Shown: positions 52,710 to 61,331, counted from the stretch's first letter. The stretch is 64,000 nt of DNA from Actinophytocola sp044466355 (GCF_044466355.1 NZ_JBITMQ010000004.1:434001-498000), one strand, 5' to 3'. Notes: generated from the letters alone by a model not told the origin. Program-made: numbers and translations.

Positions 52710-53075
52710 GTGAAGTACTTGCTGATCATGCAGGTCAACCCCGCCGTCCTCGAGGCGCTGTCCGAGGAGGAGAAGACGGCGATCATGGACGGCCACGGCG
52801 AGTTCATGAAGACCACCCAGGAGTCCGGCGAGTTCATCCTCACCCAGGCGCTCGCCGACCCGGCCAACACGAAGGTCGTCCGCGGCGGGGACGTGCCCGC
52901 CGTCACCGACGGGCCGTTCCTGGAAGCCAAGGAGTTCATGGGCGGCTTCTACCTGATCGACTGCGAGAACGAGGAACGCGCGATCGAGCTCGCGAAGCTC
53001 ATCCCCGACACCAAGTTCGGCGGCCTCGCGATCGAGATCCGGCCCGTCATGTTCTCGGCGGGTGCCGATCTGTGA
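52710..53075 (+). CDS. YCII/DGPF-domain protein paired with an ECF sigma factor
   Basis: 121 residues with the signature DGPF motif (VTDGPFLEAKEFMGGFYLID). Proteins of this family sit immediately before ECF42 sigma factors. It has a His/Asp pair near the N terminus (GHGEF) and a beta-barrel pattern. GTG start with GAGGAG nearby. The stop overlaps the sigma factor's GTG by 4 bases. Its exact role is not known. Confidence 0.9.
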   Translation: MKYLLIMQVNPAVLEALSEEEKTAIMDGHGEFMKTTQESGEFILTQALADPANTKVVRGGDVPAVTDGPFLEAKEFMGGFYLIDCENEERAIELAKLIPDTKFGGLAIEIRPVMFSAGADL

Positions 53076-54286
53076 CACAGCGCGAGGTCGAGGAACTGCT
53101 GCGCGGCCTCGCGCCGCGGGTCCTCGGCACGCTCGTCCGCAGGCACGGGCAGTTCGACGCGTGCGAGGACGCCGTCCAGGAGGCGCTCCTCGCCGCGTCG
53201 GTCCAGTGGCCTGAGCAGGGCATACCCGCCGAACCAGCCGGGTGGCTCGTCACCGTCGCCGGCCGCCGCCTCACCGACCAGTGGCGCAGCGAGGCGGCGC
53301 GGCGGCAGCGGGAGCTGACCGTCTCGGCGCAGCCGGAGCCGGACGAGGACCTGAACCGGCACGTCGACGACACGCTGAAACTGCTGTTCCTGTGCTGCCA
53401 CCCGGAGCTGTCCGCGCCCTCGCAGGTCGCGCTCACGCTCCGGGCGGTCGGCGGCCTCACCACCGCGGAGATCGCCAGCGCGTTCTTCGTGCCCGAGGCC
53501 ACGATGGCGCAGCGCATCAGCCGCGCCAAGCAGAAGATCAAGGGCAAGGGGTTCCCGGACGGCCCCGAGCGGCTGCCCGCGGTGCTGCACGTGCTTTACC
53601 TGATCTTCAACGAGGGCTACAACGCCACCTCCGGGCCCGACCTGCAGCGGGTCGAGCTGACCGCCGAGGCGGTACGGCTGACCCGCGAGGTGCGGCGGCT
53701 CGTGCCCGACGACGGCGAGGTGACCGGGCTGCTCGCGTTGATGCTGCTCACCGACGCCCGCCGGGCCACCCGCACGTCGCCGGACGGCGCCCTGGTGCCG
53801 CTCGAGGAGCAGGACCGCGGCCGCTGGGACCAGGCGCGGATCGAGGAGGGGGTCGCGCTCGTCTCCGAGACCCTCGCCACGTCGGCGCCCGGCCCGTACC
53901 AGCTGCAGGCCGCGATCGCCGCCATCCACGACGAGGCGCCCAGCGCCGAGGAGACCGACTGGCCGCAGATCCTCGTGCTGTACAAGATCCTGGACCGGAT
54001 GGCGCCGAACCCGATGGTGACGCTGAACCGCGCGATCGCCACGGCCATGGTCCACGGGGCGCGGGCCGGGCTCGAGCTGCTGGCCGCGCTGGACGACGAC
54101 AAACGCATCGCCGGGCACTACCGGCTCGACGCCGTCCGCGCGCACCTGCTGGACCTCGCCGGCGAGCACGAGCAGGCCCGCGAGCACTACCGCATGGCGG
54201 CGAAACGCACGTTCAGCATCCCCGAGCGCGAGTACCTACTGCGGAGATCCACAGTCGGCGACTGCGGAAAATCTCAGGGTAAGTAG
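53072..54286 (+). CDS. ECF42-type RNA polymerase sigma factor with C-terminal helical domain
   Basis: 404 residues. Sigma region 2: LVRRHGQFDACEDAVQEALLAASVQWP, with WLVTVAGRRLTDQWR. Region 4: LTLRAVGGLTTAEIASAFFVPEATMAQRISRAKQKIKG. A C-terminal TPR-like domain of about 200 residues follows, as in ECF42 sigma factors (for example LFNEGYNATSGPDLQ, LVLYKILDRMAPNPMVTLNRAIATAMVHG). It is translationally coupled to the DGPF protein. It probably responds to stress in the absence of a classical anti-sigma factor (family knowledge). Confidence 0.92.
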   Translation: MTQREVEELLRGLAPRVLGTLVRRHGQFDACEDAVQEALLAASVQWPEQGIPAEPAGWLVTVAGRRLTDQWRSEAARRQRELTVSAQPEPDEDLNRHVDDTLKLLFLCCHPELSAPSQVALTLRAVGGLTTAEIASAFFVPEATMAQRISRAKQKIKGKGFPDGPERLPAVLHVLYLIFNEGYNATSGPDLQRVELTAEAVRLTREVRRLVPDDGEVTGLLALMLLTDARRATRTSPDGALVPLEEQDRGRWDQARIEEGVALVSETLATSAPGPYQLQAAIAAIHDEAPSAEETDWPQILVLYKILDRMAPNPMVTLNRAIATAMVHGARAGLELLAALDDDKRIAGHYRLDAVRAHLLDLAGEHEQAREHYRMAAKRTFSIPEREYLLRRSTVGDCGKSQGK

Positions 54287-54333
54287 GGGGTCTTCCTCAT
54301 TACGCGCCCCGCACGGTTTCCCTACCGTCGTTC

Positions 54334-55149
54334 TCATGAGCCGAACCGGTACCGCAGTGTCCGTCCCATGTCGCGCAACACCGGGATCCGCAGCATCGCG
54401 CGGTAGAGCACGCGCTGAACCGCGGGCAGGTACTGCCAGTCCTCCTCCGGCACGAACCCCGCGGCGTTCGTGGCGGCGGAGAGCGTCAGCCCGACCTCCT
54501 CCAGGTCCTCCGGGTCGATCCCCCACCGCAGTGTCGCCTTCGCGCGGCGCACCACGGAGTTCGTCTTCTGCAGGCGGATGCCGAGCTTGCTGTACGCGTC
54601 GATGAACACCTCCCCGGACGGGAAGCGCTCCACGACGCGACGGAACAGCTCGAACCCGCCCTCGGGGTCGAGGTACATGGTCAGGCCCTCGGCGACGACC
54701 AGCGTCGGCCGGTCGGCGGGCACCTGGTCGAGCCAGCCGGGTGCGGTCACCGAGGCGCGGAGCACCGTGGTGTTCGCACGCTCGGGGTAGACCTGGGCGC
54801 GCAGGTCGATCACGTCCGGGAAGTCCACGTCGTACCAGCGCACGGTCGGCGGCGGGTCGATCCGGAACACGCGGCTGTCCATGCCCGCACCGAGGTGCAG
54901 GACGGTGGACTCCTCGTGGGCGGCGACGAACTCGCGGACCGCCTGGTCGAACACCTTGCCCCGGCACGCGATGCCGAACGCCTCGGCCCGGCCGATCTTG
55001 AACTTGCCGAAGTCGTAGTCGATGCGGCGCACCGCGTCCTCGGCCGTCGGGTCGCCGAGCACGGGGTGCGCGGCCCGCGCGTCCAGCGCTCGCCCGTAGA
55101 GGGTGGCGAGGTTCGTTGACTGGTCCTCGGTGAAGCGCACCCCGGACAT
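54334..55149 (-). CDS. Class I SAM-dependent methyltransferase (LCM/PPM1-like)
   Basis: 271 residues. Motif I LHLGAGMDSRVFRIDPP (about 85-101), then WYDVDFPDVIDLR, and VVAEGLTMYLDPE, the signature layout of the LCM/Tcmp O-methyltransferase family. The ATG at 55149 has GGAG six bases upstream; a GTG at 55161 and an ATG at 55155 are alternatives. It is divergent from the P450 gene, so the two may act in one small pathway (inference). Family members methylate carboxyl groups. Confidence 0.88.
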   Translation of the reverse strand: MSGVRFTEDQSTNLATLYGRALDARAAHPVLGDPTAEDAVRRIDYDFGKFKIGRAEAFGIACRGKVFDQAVREFVAAHEESTVLHLGAGMDSRVFRIDPPPTVRWYDVDFPDVIDLRAQVYPERANTTVLRASVTAPGWLDQVPADRPTLVVAEGLTMYLDPEGGFELFRRVVERFPSGEVFIDAYSKLGIRLQKTNSVVRRAKATLRWGIDPEDLEEVGLTLSAATNAAGFVPEEDWQYLPAVQRVLYRAMLRIPVLRDMGRTLRYRFGS

Positions 55150-55291
55150 CGACATCTCCACACGTCAGAACTTTTACAACTTTGTGAAATCGTACGTCGG
55201 GTGACGGTTCGTTTACCAGTCGGGCCGTCGCGGCGAGACGCTCATCTGGGCGGCTACTCTCGCTGGCGTACGGGAGTAAGGGGGTTTCGCC

Positions 55292-56566
55292 GTGGTGAGC
55301 ATGCGCTCGAAGATCATGGCCTGGGCAACGCGCTGGTACCTGGCGCGGCAATCCAAAAAGGGCTTCGACCTGTCGAAGATGGCGCTGTTGCCGGACAGTG
55401 CGCTGATGCCGCTGCGGCGCGACGGCCTGGACCCGGTGCCCGAGCTCGGGGAGGCACGCGCGACGGAACCGGTGAGCAAGCTGCCGATCCCGTTCGGTGT
55501 GAACGTGTGGTTGGTCACGGGCTACGAGGAGGCGAAGACCGTCCTCGGGAACGCGAAGGCGTACAGCAACGACTTCGCGAACCTCGTCGGCGAGCACGGG
55601 GCGTCGGCGAGTCACAGCCCCGGCGGTCTCGGGTTCGCCGACCCGCCGGAGCACACGCGGCTGCGCAAGCTGCTGACCCCGGAGTTCACCATGCGCCGCC
55701 TGTCGCGGCTGACCCCGGGCATCCAGGAGATCATCGACCAGCAGCTGGACGCGATGGCCGCCGTCGACGGGCCGGTCGACCTGGTCGAGTACTTCGCCCT
55801 GCCGATCCCGAGCCTGGTGATCTGCGAGCTGCTCGGCGTCCCGTACGACGACCGGGACGACTTCCAGCGCCTGTCGATGGCCCGCTTCGACCTGTTCGGC
55901 GGCGCGACCGCGTCGTTCTCCGCGATCTCCGAGTCCCTCGCCTACCTGACCGAGGTCGTGAAGAAGCAGCGCGCCGAACCCGGCGACGGCCTGCTGGGCC
56001 AGCTGATCAAGGAAAACGGCGACGAGATCAGCGACCAGGAGCTGGCCGGCCTGGCCGACGGCGTCCTGACCGGCGGCTTCGAGACGACGGCCAGCATGCT
56101 GGCGCTGGGCGCGCTGGTGCTGCTGCAGGACCCCGACACGTTCAAGCTGGTCCACGACGACGACACGGCCATCCACGGCTTCGTCGAGGAGGTGCTGCGC
56201 TACCTCACGGTCGTCCAGGTCGCCTTCCCCCGCTTCGCGCGTGAGGACATCACGGTGGGCGGCCGGGAGATCAAGAAGGGCGACGTGGTGATCGTCTCCC
56301 TCTCCGGCGCCGACCGGGACCCGGCGCTGGGTGAGGGCCTGGAGCGGGTGGACCCGCACCGCGCTCCGACGTCCCACCTGGCCTTCGGGCACGGCGTCCA
56401 CCGGTGCATCGGTGCGGAGCTGGCCCGCATGGAACTCCGCGCCGCCTACCCGGCGTTACTCCGCCGCTTCCCGAACCTGCGCCTGGCCACCCCGTCCGAC
56501 GAGCTGACCTTCCGCAAGGTCAGCATCGTCTACGGCGTGGACACCCTCCCGGTTCTGGTGCACTGA
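55292..56566 (+). CDS. Cytochrome P450
   Basis: 424 residues, a soluble bacterial CYP. The heme-binding loop FGHGVHRCIGAELARME has the cysteine near 372, the K-helix E-x-x-R is EEVLRY (near 300), and the I-helix oxygen-binding region reads GVLTGGFETTASM, with Gly-Phe in place of the usual Ala-Gly-x-(E/D)-T. GTG start with AAGGGGG upstream. It would need ferredoxin and reductase partners, which are not adjacent. The divergent methyltransferase may tailor the same product. Confidence 0.95.
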   Translation: MVSMRSKIMAWATRWYLARQSKKGFDLSKMALLPDSALMPLRRDGLDPVPELGEARATEPVSKLPIPFGVNVWLVTGYEEAKTVLGNAKAYSNDFANLVGEHGASASHSPGGLGFADPPEHTRLRKLLTPEFTMRRLSRLTPGIQEIIDQQLDAMAAVDGPVDLVEYFALPIPSLVICELLGVPYDDRDDFQRLSMARFDLFGGATASFSAISESLAYLTEVVKKQRAEPGDGLLGQLIKENGDEISDQELAGLADGVLTGGFETTASMLALGALVLLQDPDTFKLVHDDDTAIHGFVEEVLRYLTVVQVAFPRFAREDITVGGREIKKGDVVIVSLSGADRDPALGEGLERVDPHRAPTSHLAFGHGVHRCIGAELARMELRAAYPALLRRFPNLRLATPSDELTFRKVSIVYGVDTLPVLVH

Positions 56567-56589
56567 GGCGCGGCTTCCCGCTCGCGTGG

Positions 56590-56943
56590 TCAGTCCTCGG
56601 CGTCCTGCTCGGCAGCCATGCGGCGGGCTCGTTTGCCGCGGGCGAGCTCCGTGGCCAGGGCGCTGAGGTGCGGTGTCCAGAAGCGGCGGAAGTTGGACAG
56701 CCACTGGTCGGCCTCCCGCAGCGGCTCAGGGTCCACCGCGTAGAGGCGCCTGGTGCCCACGGCACGGACCGTGGCGAAGCCGTTCTCGCGGAGCACCTTG
56801 AGGTGTTGTGACACCGCGGGCTGGGTAATGCCGAACTCGTCCTGGACGACCGAGGACACCTCGCCCGCGGCGCGTTCGCCGTCGGCCAGGAGCTCCAGGA
56901 TTCGGCGGCGGACCGGGTCGCCGAGGACGTCGAAGGCATGCAC
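56590..56943 (-). CDS. ArsR-family transcriptional regulator
   Basis: 117 residues. The winged helix starts HAFDVLGDPVRRRILELLADGERAAGEV and has GITQPAVSQHLKVLRENGFATVRAVGTRRLYAVDPE. No metal-binding CxC is visible, so the signal is not obvious. The GTG at 56943 has little upstream room; a TATATA motif adjoins, so it may be leaderless. Divergent from the phosphoesterase. A DUF5937-like N-terminal extension is absent. Confidence 0.9.
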   Translation of the reverse strand: MHAFDVLGDPVRRRILELLADGERAAGEVSSVVQDEFGITQPAVSQHLKVLRENGFATVRAVGTRRLYAVDPEPLREADQWLSNFRRFWTPHLSALATELARGKRARRMAAEQDAED

Positions 56944-56967
56944 CCGGCCATCGTATATAAGGGAACA

Positions 56968-57465
56968 GTGAAATTGAGAGTCGTCGTGCTCGCCGACACG
57001 CACGCACCGCGCCGGTGGAAGGCCTGTCCGCCCGCCGTCGCGGAGCACCTCGCGGGCGCGGACGTCATCCTCCACGCCGGTGACGTGTGTGTGCCGAGCG
57101 TGCTCGACGAGCTGGCCGCCTTCGCGCCCGTGCACGTCGTGGCCGGTAACAACGACGGGCCCGACGTCGTCGCATGGGGCGCGCCCGAGACGCTCGAGCT
57201 GGACCTCGCCGGGCTCAGGGTCGCGATGATCCACGACAGTGGGCAGGCGGACGGGCGTCCCGCCCGCATGCGGCGCCGGTTCCCGGACGCCGACCTCGTG
57301 GTCTTCGGGCACTCGCACATCCCGATGGACGTGACCGGCGCCGGGGTGCGGATCTTCAACCCCGGATCGCCGACCGACCGGCGCCGTCAGCCGCACGGCA
57401 CGGTCGGGCTCCTCGACATCGAGGACGGGGTCCTGCTCGACGCACGCATCGTTCCCGTCACCTGA
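56968..57465 (+). CDS. YfcE-type metallophosphoesterase
   Basis: 165 residues. The two-metal motifs are in order: VVVLADTHAP (D-x-H), LHAGDV (G-D), VVAGNNDG (G-N-x-D) and VFGHSHIP (G-H-x-H), ending with FNPGSP. These small enzymes hydrolyse phosphodiesters. GTG at 56968 after AAGGGA. It is divergent from the ArsR-type gene, which may control it. No signal peptide. Confidence 0.92.
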   Translation: MKLRVVVLADTHAPRRWKACPPAVAEHLAGADVILHAGDVCVPSVLDELAAFAPVHVVAGNNDGPDVVAWGAPETLELDLAGLRVAMIHDSGQADGRPARMRRRFPDADLVVFGHSHIPMDVTGAGVRIFNPGSPTDRRRQPHGTVGLLDIEDGVLLDARIVPVT

Positions 57466-57551
57466 CAACACCTCTTGACCGCCTCTTGAGGTCGGTTCGA
57501 GTAGCCCGCGATGTCATGTTCGAGCGGAACTCGACCGAGGAGAGGTGTGAC

Positions 57552-58712
57552 ATGACGTTGGTCGACCTGCTCACCGGGGCACCTGCCGGGCTCGGCACGC
57601 GTGCCAGGGCGATCGGCGCGACACTCGTCCGGCGCGGGCTCACCGGGCACCGCGTGCTCGTCGCGCTGCCGCCCGGTGGCGACTACGTCGCCCACCTGCT
57701 CGGCTGCCTCCACGCGGGCGTGGTCGCCGTCCCCGTGTCGCCGGAGCCCTCGGCGCGGCTCGACGAGATCGTCGACGACGCCCAGCCCGCCGCCGCGATC
57801 GGCCGTGTCGCCGGTGTCGAGCAGCTCACCGGGCTCGACGGCGACCCGCGGGACCAGTGTCGGCCCGACCTCGACAGCGACCCCCTCGCGCTGCTGCAGT
57901 ACGCGGACACCGGGCCGGTCCGCGGCGTGATGCTCACCCACGGCAACCTCGTCGCCGGCGCGACGCAACTCGTCCGGCACCTCGGTATGCGGCCCGACAC
58001 CGGGGTCGTCAGCTACCTGTCGCCCTACCGCGACCTCGGGCTCGTCGGTGGGGTGCTCGCGCCCCTGCTCGTCGGCGCGCCGGTCACGCTCGTGCCCGCG
58101 GACGCGTCACCCGCCGCCTGGTTGCACACGATCTCGGCGCGGCGAGCACGGATCGGGTTCGCGCCGGACCTCGCCCACGCCTGGCACGACGACCGCGAGT
58201 ACCCCGCGCTCGACCTGTCCACCTGGGACGTCGCCGTGACCGGGGCCGGGCCCGCGACGCTCGACCGGTTCGCGAACCGCCTGGCACGACACGGTTTCCG
58301 CCGGTCGGCGTTGTTCCCGGCCTACTGGTCACCCGAGGCCACGGCACTCGTCGCGGGCAGACCCGGGCTCGCCGTGAACGGCTTCGACGAGGACACGCTC
58401 GAACCCGGCAGGCTCGTGAAGCCGGGCGCCACCGCACTCGTCGACCGCGGCCGCGCGGTGTCCGAACTGGACGTCGCGATCGTCGACCCGCTCACCGCGA
58501 CCCGCTGCTCCGAGGGCACGACCGGCGAGGTGTGGGTGGCGGGGCCGAACGTCGCGGTCGGGTACCTGGGGCGGCCGGCGACCAGCGAGCAGACCTTCTG
58601 CGCGCGGCTGCGCGGATCGACCCAGAACTACCTGCGGACCGGCGAACTCGGGTTCCTGCACAACGGCGGGCTGCACCTGGTGGAGCCGCGGCCCGTGCTC
58701 GTCACCCGTTAG
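57552..58712 (+). CDS. Fatty-acyl-AMP-ligase-like protein lacking the C-terminal subdomain
   Basis: 386 residues versus about 550-600 for a full acyl-AMP ligase. The N-terminal large domain is present: GHRVLVALPPGGDYVAHLLGCLHAG, a P-loop-like block YADTGPVRGVMLTHGNLVAG (the usual Ser/Thr-Gly-rich loop is altered to A-D-T-G), SYLSPYRDLGLVGG, and LRTGELGFLHNG. The sequence ends at the hinge (VEPRPVLVTR), where the mobile C-terminal domain with the catalytic lysine should begin. So it is probably inactive as a ligase, or works with another protein. GAGGTG ribosome site. Its stop overlaps the convergent inhibitor gene. Confidence 0.85.
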   Translation: MTLVDLLTGAPAGLGTRARAIGATLVRRGLTGHRVLVALPPGGDYVAHLLGCLHAGVVAVPVSPEPSARLDEIVDDAQPAAAIGRVAGVEQLTGLDGDPRDQCRPDLDSDPLALLQYADTGPVRGVMLTHGNLVAGATQLVRHLGMRPDTGVVSYLSPYRDLGLVGGVLAPLLVGAPVTLVPADASPAAWLHTISARRARIGFAPDLAHAWHDDREYPALDLSTWDVAVTGAGPATLDRFANRLARHGFRRSALFPAYWSPEATALVAGRPGLAVNGFDEDTLEPGRLVKPGATALVDRGRAVSELDVAIVDPLTATRCSEGTTGEVWVAGPNVAVGYLGRPATSEQTFCARLRGSTQNYLRTGELGFLHNGGLHLVEPRPVLVTR

Positions 58713-59092
58713 AAGCGGAAGACCGACCCGGTCGCGGTCTCCAGCGTGCAGTCGTTGCCGAACTCGCGGGTCCACTCGACCGGCTTGCCGCGCCACGTGC
58801 CGTGCGCCTGTGCGACGACCGGCCGGTACTCCATGGTGCAGCTCGCCGGCTCCTGCTGGTCGGCCAGCGCGTCGAAGTCCCCGTGTGCGCGGTGCAGCGC
58901 CACGCACGCGGACCAGGCGTTCGGGTGCGAGCCGCCGGGCGGGTGGCACTCCAGCTCGACCGTCGCGCCGCCCCTCTCCGGCGCCCCGACGGTGAGGGTG
59001 ATGGACGTGGGGGCGCTCGCGCCGGCGACGCCCGTGAACGCGAACGGCAGGGCAACGGCCAGCAGCGCGCCGCCGATACGGGTGCGGTTCAT
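58709..59092 (-). CDS. Subtilisin-inhibitor-like (SSI) secreted protease inhibitor
   Basis: 127 residues. A signal peptide (MNRTRIGGALLAVALPFAFTGVAGA) precedes an SSI domain: SITLTVGAPERGGATVELECHPPGG, two disulfide pairs, a CTMEYRPV reactive loop, and the closing REFGNDCTLETATGSVFRF. SSI proteins inhibit extracellular serine proteases. By alignment with SSI the P1 residue is Met and P1' is Glu, where Val is usual. ATG start. The 3' end overlaps the AMP-ligase-like gene by 4 bases. Confidence 0.93.
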   Translation of the reverse strand: MNRTRIGGALLAVALPFAFTGVAGASAPTSITLTVGAPERGGATVELECHPPGGSHPNAWSACVALHRAHGDFDALADQQEPASCTMEYRPVVAQAHGTWRGKPVEWTREFGNDCTLETATGSVFRF

Positions 59093-59193
59093 GGCTCCAC
59101 AGTGGACGCCCTGGTCGGGCGGGGGAACGCTGACTCGTCGGTAACGCCCAATCGTGTGGACCGCGGCCACCGAATCTCTCTAGCCTGGCCGCC

Positions 59194-59700
59194 ATGGAGA
59201 TGAGGGACGCGGTTGCCGAGGACTGGCCGAAGATCTGGCCGTTCCTGCGGGACATCGTGCGCGCGGGGGAGACCTACACCTGGCCGACCGACGTGACCGA
59301 GGACGTCGCGCGCGGCATGTGGATGGCACAGGCGCGGCCGTACCGGACGGTCGTCGCGGTCGAGAACAACGGGGACGGTGACGAGGTCCTCGGCACCGCG
59401 AAGTTCGGCCCGAACCACCTCGGACCCGGATCGCACATCGCGAACGCGAGCTTCATGGTGTCCCCGGCGCACGGCGGCAAGGGCGTCGGCCGGGCGCTCG
59501 GCAGGCACGTGCTGGACCAGGCCCGCGCGGACGGCTTCCGTTCCATGCAGTTCAACGCGGTCGTGTCGACCAACACGGCGGCGGTGAACCTGTGGCGGTC
59601 GCTGGGTTTCGAGATCATCGCGACACTGCCGGAGGGCTTCCGGCACGCGACGAAGGGCTATGTGGACCTGCACATCATGTTCCGTAGCCTCGAGGCATGA
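59194..59700 (+). CDS. GNAT-family N-acetyltransferase
   Basis: 168 residues. The acetyl-CoA loop is ASFMVSPAHGGKGVGRALGRHVLDQAR and the later segment is STNTAAVNLWRSLGFEIIATLPEGF. The beginning MEMRDAVAEDWPKIWPFLRDIVRAGETYTWP resembles the phosphinothricin-type acetyltransferases. ATG start. It overlaps the RpiB-like gene by 4 bases (ATGA), so they share a transcript. The substrate is unknown. Confidence 0.88.
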   Translation: MEMRDAVAEDWPKIWPFLRDIVRAGETYTWPTDVTEDVARGMWMAQARPYRTVVAVENNGDGDEVLGTAKFGPNHLGPGSHIANASFMVSPAHGGKGVGRALGRHVLDQARADGFRSMQFNAVVSTNTAAVNLWRSLGFEIIATLPEGFRHATKGYVDLHIMFRSLEA

Positions 59701-60134
59701 GAATCGCTGTCGCCGCCGACGAGCTGGTCGGGGTCGCCGAGGCCCTCGTCGAGGAACTGCGCACCCGCGGCCGCGAGCCGGTGCTGCACGGCGCGCTCAA
59801 CCCGGACGAGCGCGCCGACTGGGCGTGGGCGAGCGAGGCCGCCGCCCGCGCGGTCGCCGACGGCAGCGCCGACCAGGCCGTGGTGTGCTGCTGGACCGGC
59901 ACGGGCGCGTCGATCGCCGCGAACAAGGTGCCCGGCGTGCGTGCCGCCCTGTGCGCGGACGCGGAGACCGCGCGCGGCGCCAGGAAGTGGAACGACGCGA
60001 ACGTGCTGGCCCTCTCGCTGCGACTGACCAGCGCACCGCTGCTGACGGAGATCCTCGACGGCTGGTTCGCGGGCGAACCGAGCGAGGACTCCGACGACCG
60101 CGCGAACATCGCCCATGTCGACGAGATCGCCTAG
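59697..60134 (+). CDS. RpiB/LacA/LacB-family sugar-phosphate isomerase-like protein
   Basis: 145 residues. The core CCWTGTGASIAANKVPGVRAALCADAETARGARKWNDANVLALSLRLT contains the RpiB nucleotide-like motif and the catalytic Cys region (C-C-W-T-G-T-G). The N-terminal active-site segment is altered: ADELVGVAEAL replaces the usual DHAG. Ribose-5-phosphate isomerase B, or a related isomerase of unknown substrate. It overlaps the upstream GNAT gene. ATG start. Confidence 0.85.
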   Translation: MRIAVAADELVGVAEALVEELRTRGREPVLHGALNPDERADWAWASEAAARAVADGSADQAVVCCWTGTGASIAANKVPGVRAALCADAETARGARKWNDANVLALSLRLTSAPLLTEILDGWFAGEPSEDSDDRANIAHVDEIA

Positions 60135-60141
60135 CCGCGGC

Positions 60142-60729
60142 TCACACCGGGGGCCGCGGGTCGTACTGGATGCCGCGCCGCACCTCGCGGGCCCGCTCGG
60201 TGCCCGCGAACCGGGCGACCAGGTGCAGTGCCATGTCGATGCCTGCCGAGATGCCCGCCGAGGTGACCACGTCGCCGTCGTCGACGAAGCGGTCGTCGTG
60301 GCGGACGTCGATCGTCGGGTCGAGTGACGCGAGCCGGTCGAGCGACGCCCAGTGCGTGGTCGCGGGCCTGCCCGCGAGCAGCCCGGCCCGCGCGAAGACG
60401 AGCGAGCCCGTGCACACGCTGGCCAGCAGCGGCACACGTGGGCGCTGGTCACGGATCCACGCGACCTCGGCCTCGTCGTCGACCCTGGCCCGCGCGCCGC
60501 GGCCACCCGGGTAGAGCAGCACGTCCAGCGCAGGCACGTCGTCGAAGGAGTGGCCGGGGAGGACCCGCAGACCCTTGGCGCAGCGGACGGTCCCGCCGTC
60601 GCGGGAGAACGTGGTCACCGTCCAGCCGTCGTCCGGGAACCGTGCGCACCACCAGGAGAACACCTCCCACGGGCCGATCGCGTCCAGCTCTTCCACGTCG
60701 TCGAACAGGAGGATGCCGATGGTCTGCAC
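60142..60729 (-). CDS. DJ-1/PfpI-family protein
   Basis: 195 residues. IGILLFDDVEELDAIGPWEVFSW at the N terminus, LLYPGGRG, and the nucleophile elbow LASVCTGSLVFARAGLL with the catalytic cysteine, followed by ATTHW. These resemble isonitrile hydratase and AraC-linked PfpI proteins. It is preceded by the TetR gene with only 4 bases between them, so it probably belongs to the same operon. It converges on the RpiB-like gene. Confidence 0.9.
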   Translation of the reverse strand: MQTIGILLFDDVEELDAIGPWEVFSWWCARFPDDGWTVTTFSRDGGTVRCAKGLRVLPGHSFDDVPALDVLLYPGGRGARARVDDEAEVAWIRDQRPRVPLLASVCTGSLVFARAGLLAGRPATTHWASLDRLASLDPTIDVRHDDRFVDDGDVVTSAGISAGIDMALHLVARFAGTERAREVRRGIQYDPRPPV

Positions 60730-60733
60730 CCGT

Positions 60734-61294
60734 TCATCCTGCTGCGGCGAGCAACTCCCCGGCCGCTGATCTCGCGTTGGCGACCGCGTCCTCCTGGCCG
60801 CCCGCCGTCAGCGCCACGATCGCGCCCTCGTGCAGCAGGTGCAGGTGCGTGCCCAGTGCCGTCGGCAGCCCGGCCTCGCGGGCCAGCTCCTCGTAGCGCG
60901 CCCGCATCCACTGCTTCTCCGCGTGGATCACGGCGACCCCGGGGTGGTCGGTGCGGCCGATCTCCGCGTTGGCGTTGACGAACGCGCAACCGCACCGGTT
61001 GGCCGCGAGCCATTCCTCGAGCACGTCGAACGCGGCCAGCACCCGGCCAGGGCCCGGTTCGACGGCCGCCAGCCGCTCGTCCACGAACGCCCGCCACCGC
61101 TCGAACCGCGTCCGCAGGTACAGCGCGACCAGGTTGTCCTTGGAGCCGAACCGGTCGTACAGCGTCTTCTTGGTGGTGCCCGCGCGTTCCGCGATGAGGT
61201 CGACGCCGACGGCGTGGATGCCGCGGTGGTAGAACAGCTCGCTCGCGGTGGCGAGCAGGCGCTCGCCCGCGGGGGTCATCGGTCGGGACAGCAC
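60734..61294 (-). CDS. TetR-family transcriptional regulator
   Basis: 186 residues. The HTH is ATASELFYHRGIHAVGVDLIAERAGTTKKTLYDRFGSKDNLVALYL. The C-terminal domain is FVNANAEIGRTDHPGVAVIHAEKQWMRARYEELAREAG. GTG at 61294 is chosen (in-frame ATG at 61279 is an alternative). Divergent from the EamA transporter gene with a dyad between them, so it probably represses it and itself. The DJ-1 gene follows directly. Confidence 0.9.
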   Translation of the reverse strand: MLSRPMTPAGERLLATASELFYHRGIHAVGVDLIAERAGTTKKTLYDRFGSKDNLVALYLRTRFERWRAFVDERLAAVEPGPGRVLAAFDVLEEWLAANRCGCAFVNANAEIGRTDHPGVAVIHAEKQWMRARYEELAREAGLPTALGTHLHLLHEGAIVALTAGGQEDAVANARSAAGELLAAAG

Positions 61295-61303
61295 ACTGAC
61301 AGT

Positions 61304-61317
61304 ATACCGACCTGTAT
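61304..61317. promoter_or_regulatory. TetR-type operator dyad
   Basis: ATACCGACCTGTAT is an imperfect dyad in the 37-base gap between the TetR start and the EamA start. It resembles the common TACCGACCGGTA-type TetR site, with nearby GTATAC that could serve as a -10 on either strand. Confidence 0.5.
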
Positions 61318-61331
61318 GTTTACCTGTCCGC

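Noticed and set aside
51558..53078. Antisense open reading frame of about 506 codons over the tRNA-Thr and DGPF regions
   Set aside because: It crosses a tRNA, hairpins and two convincing genes on the other strand; the translation is low-complexity.
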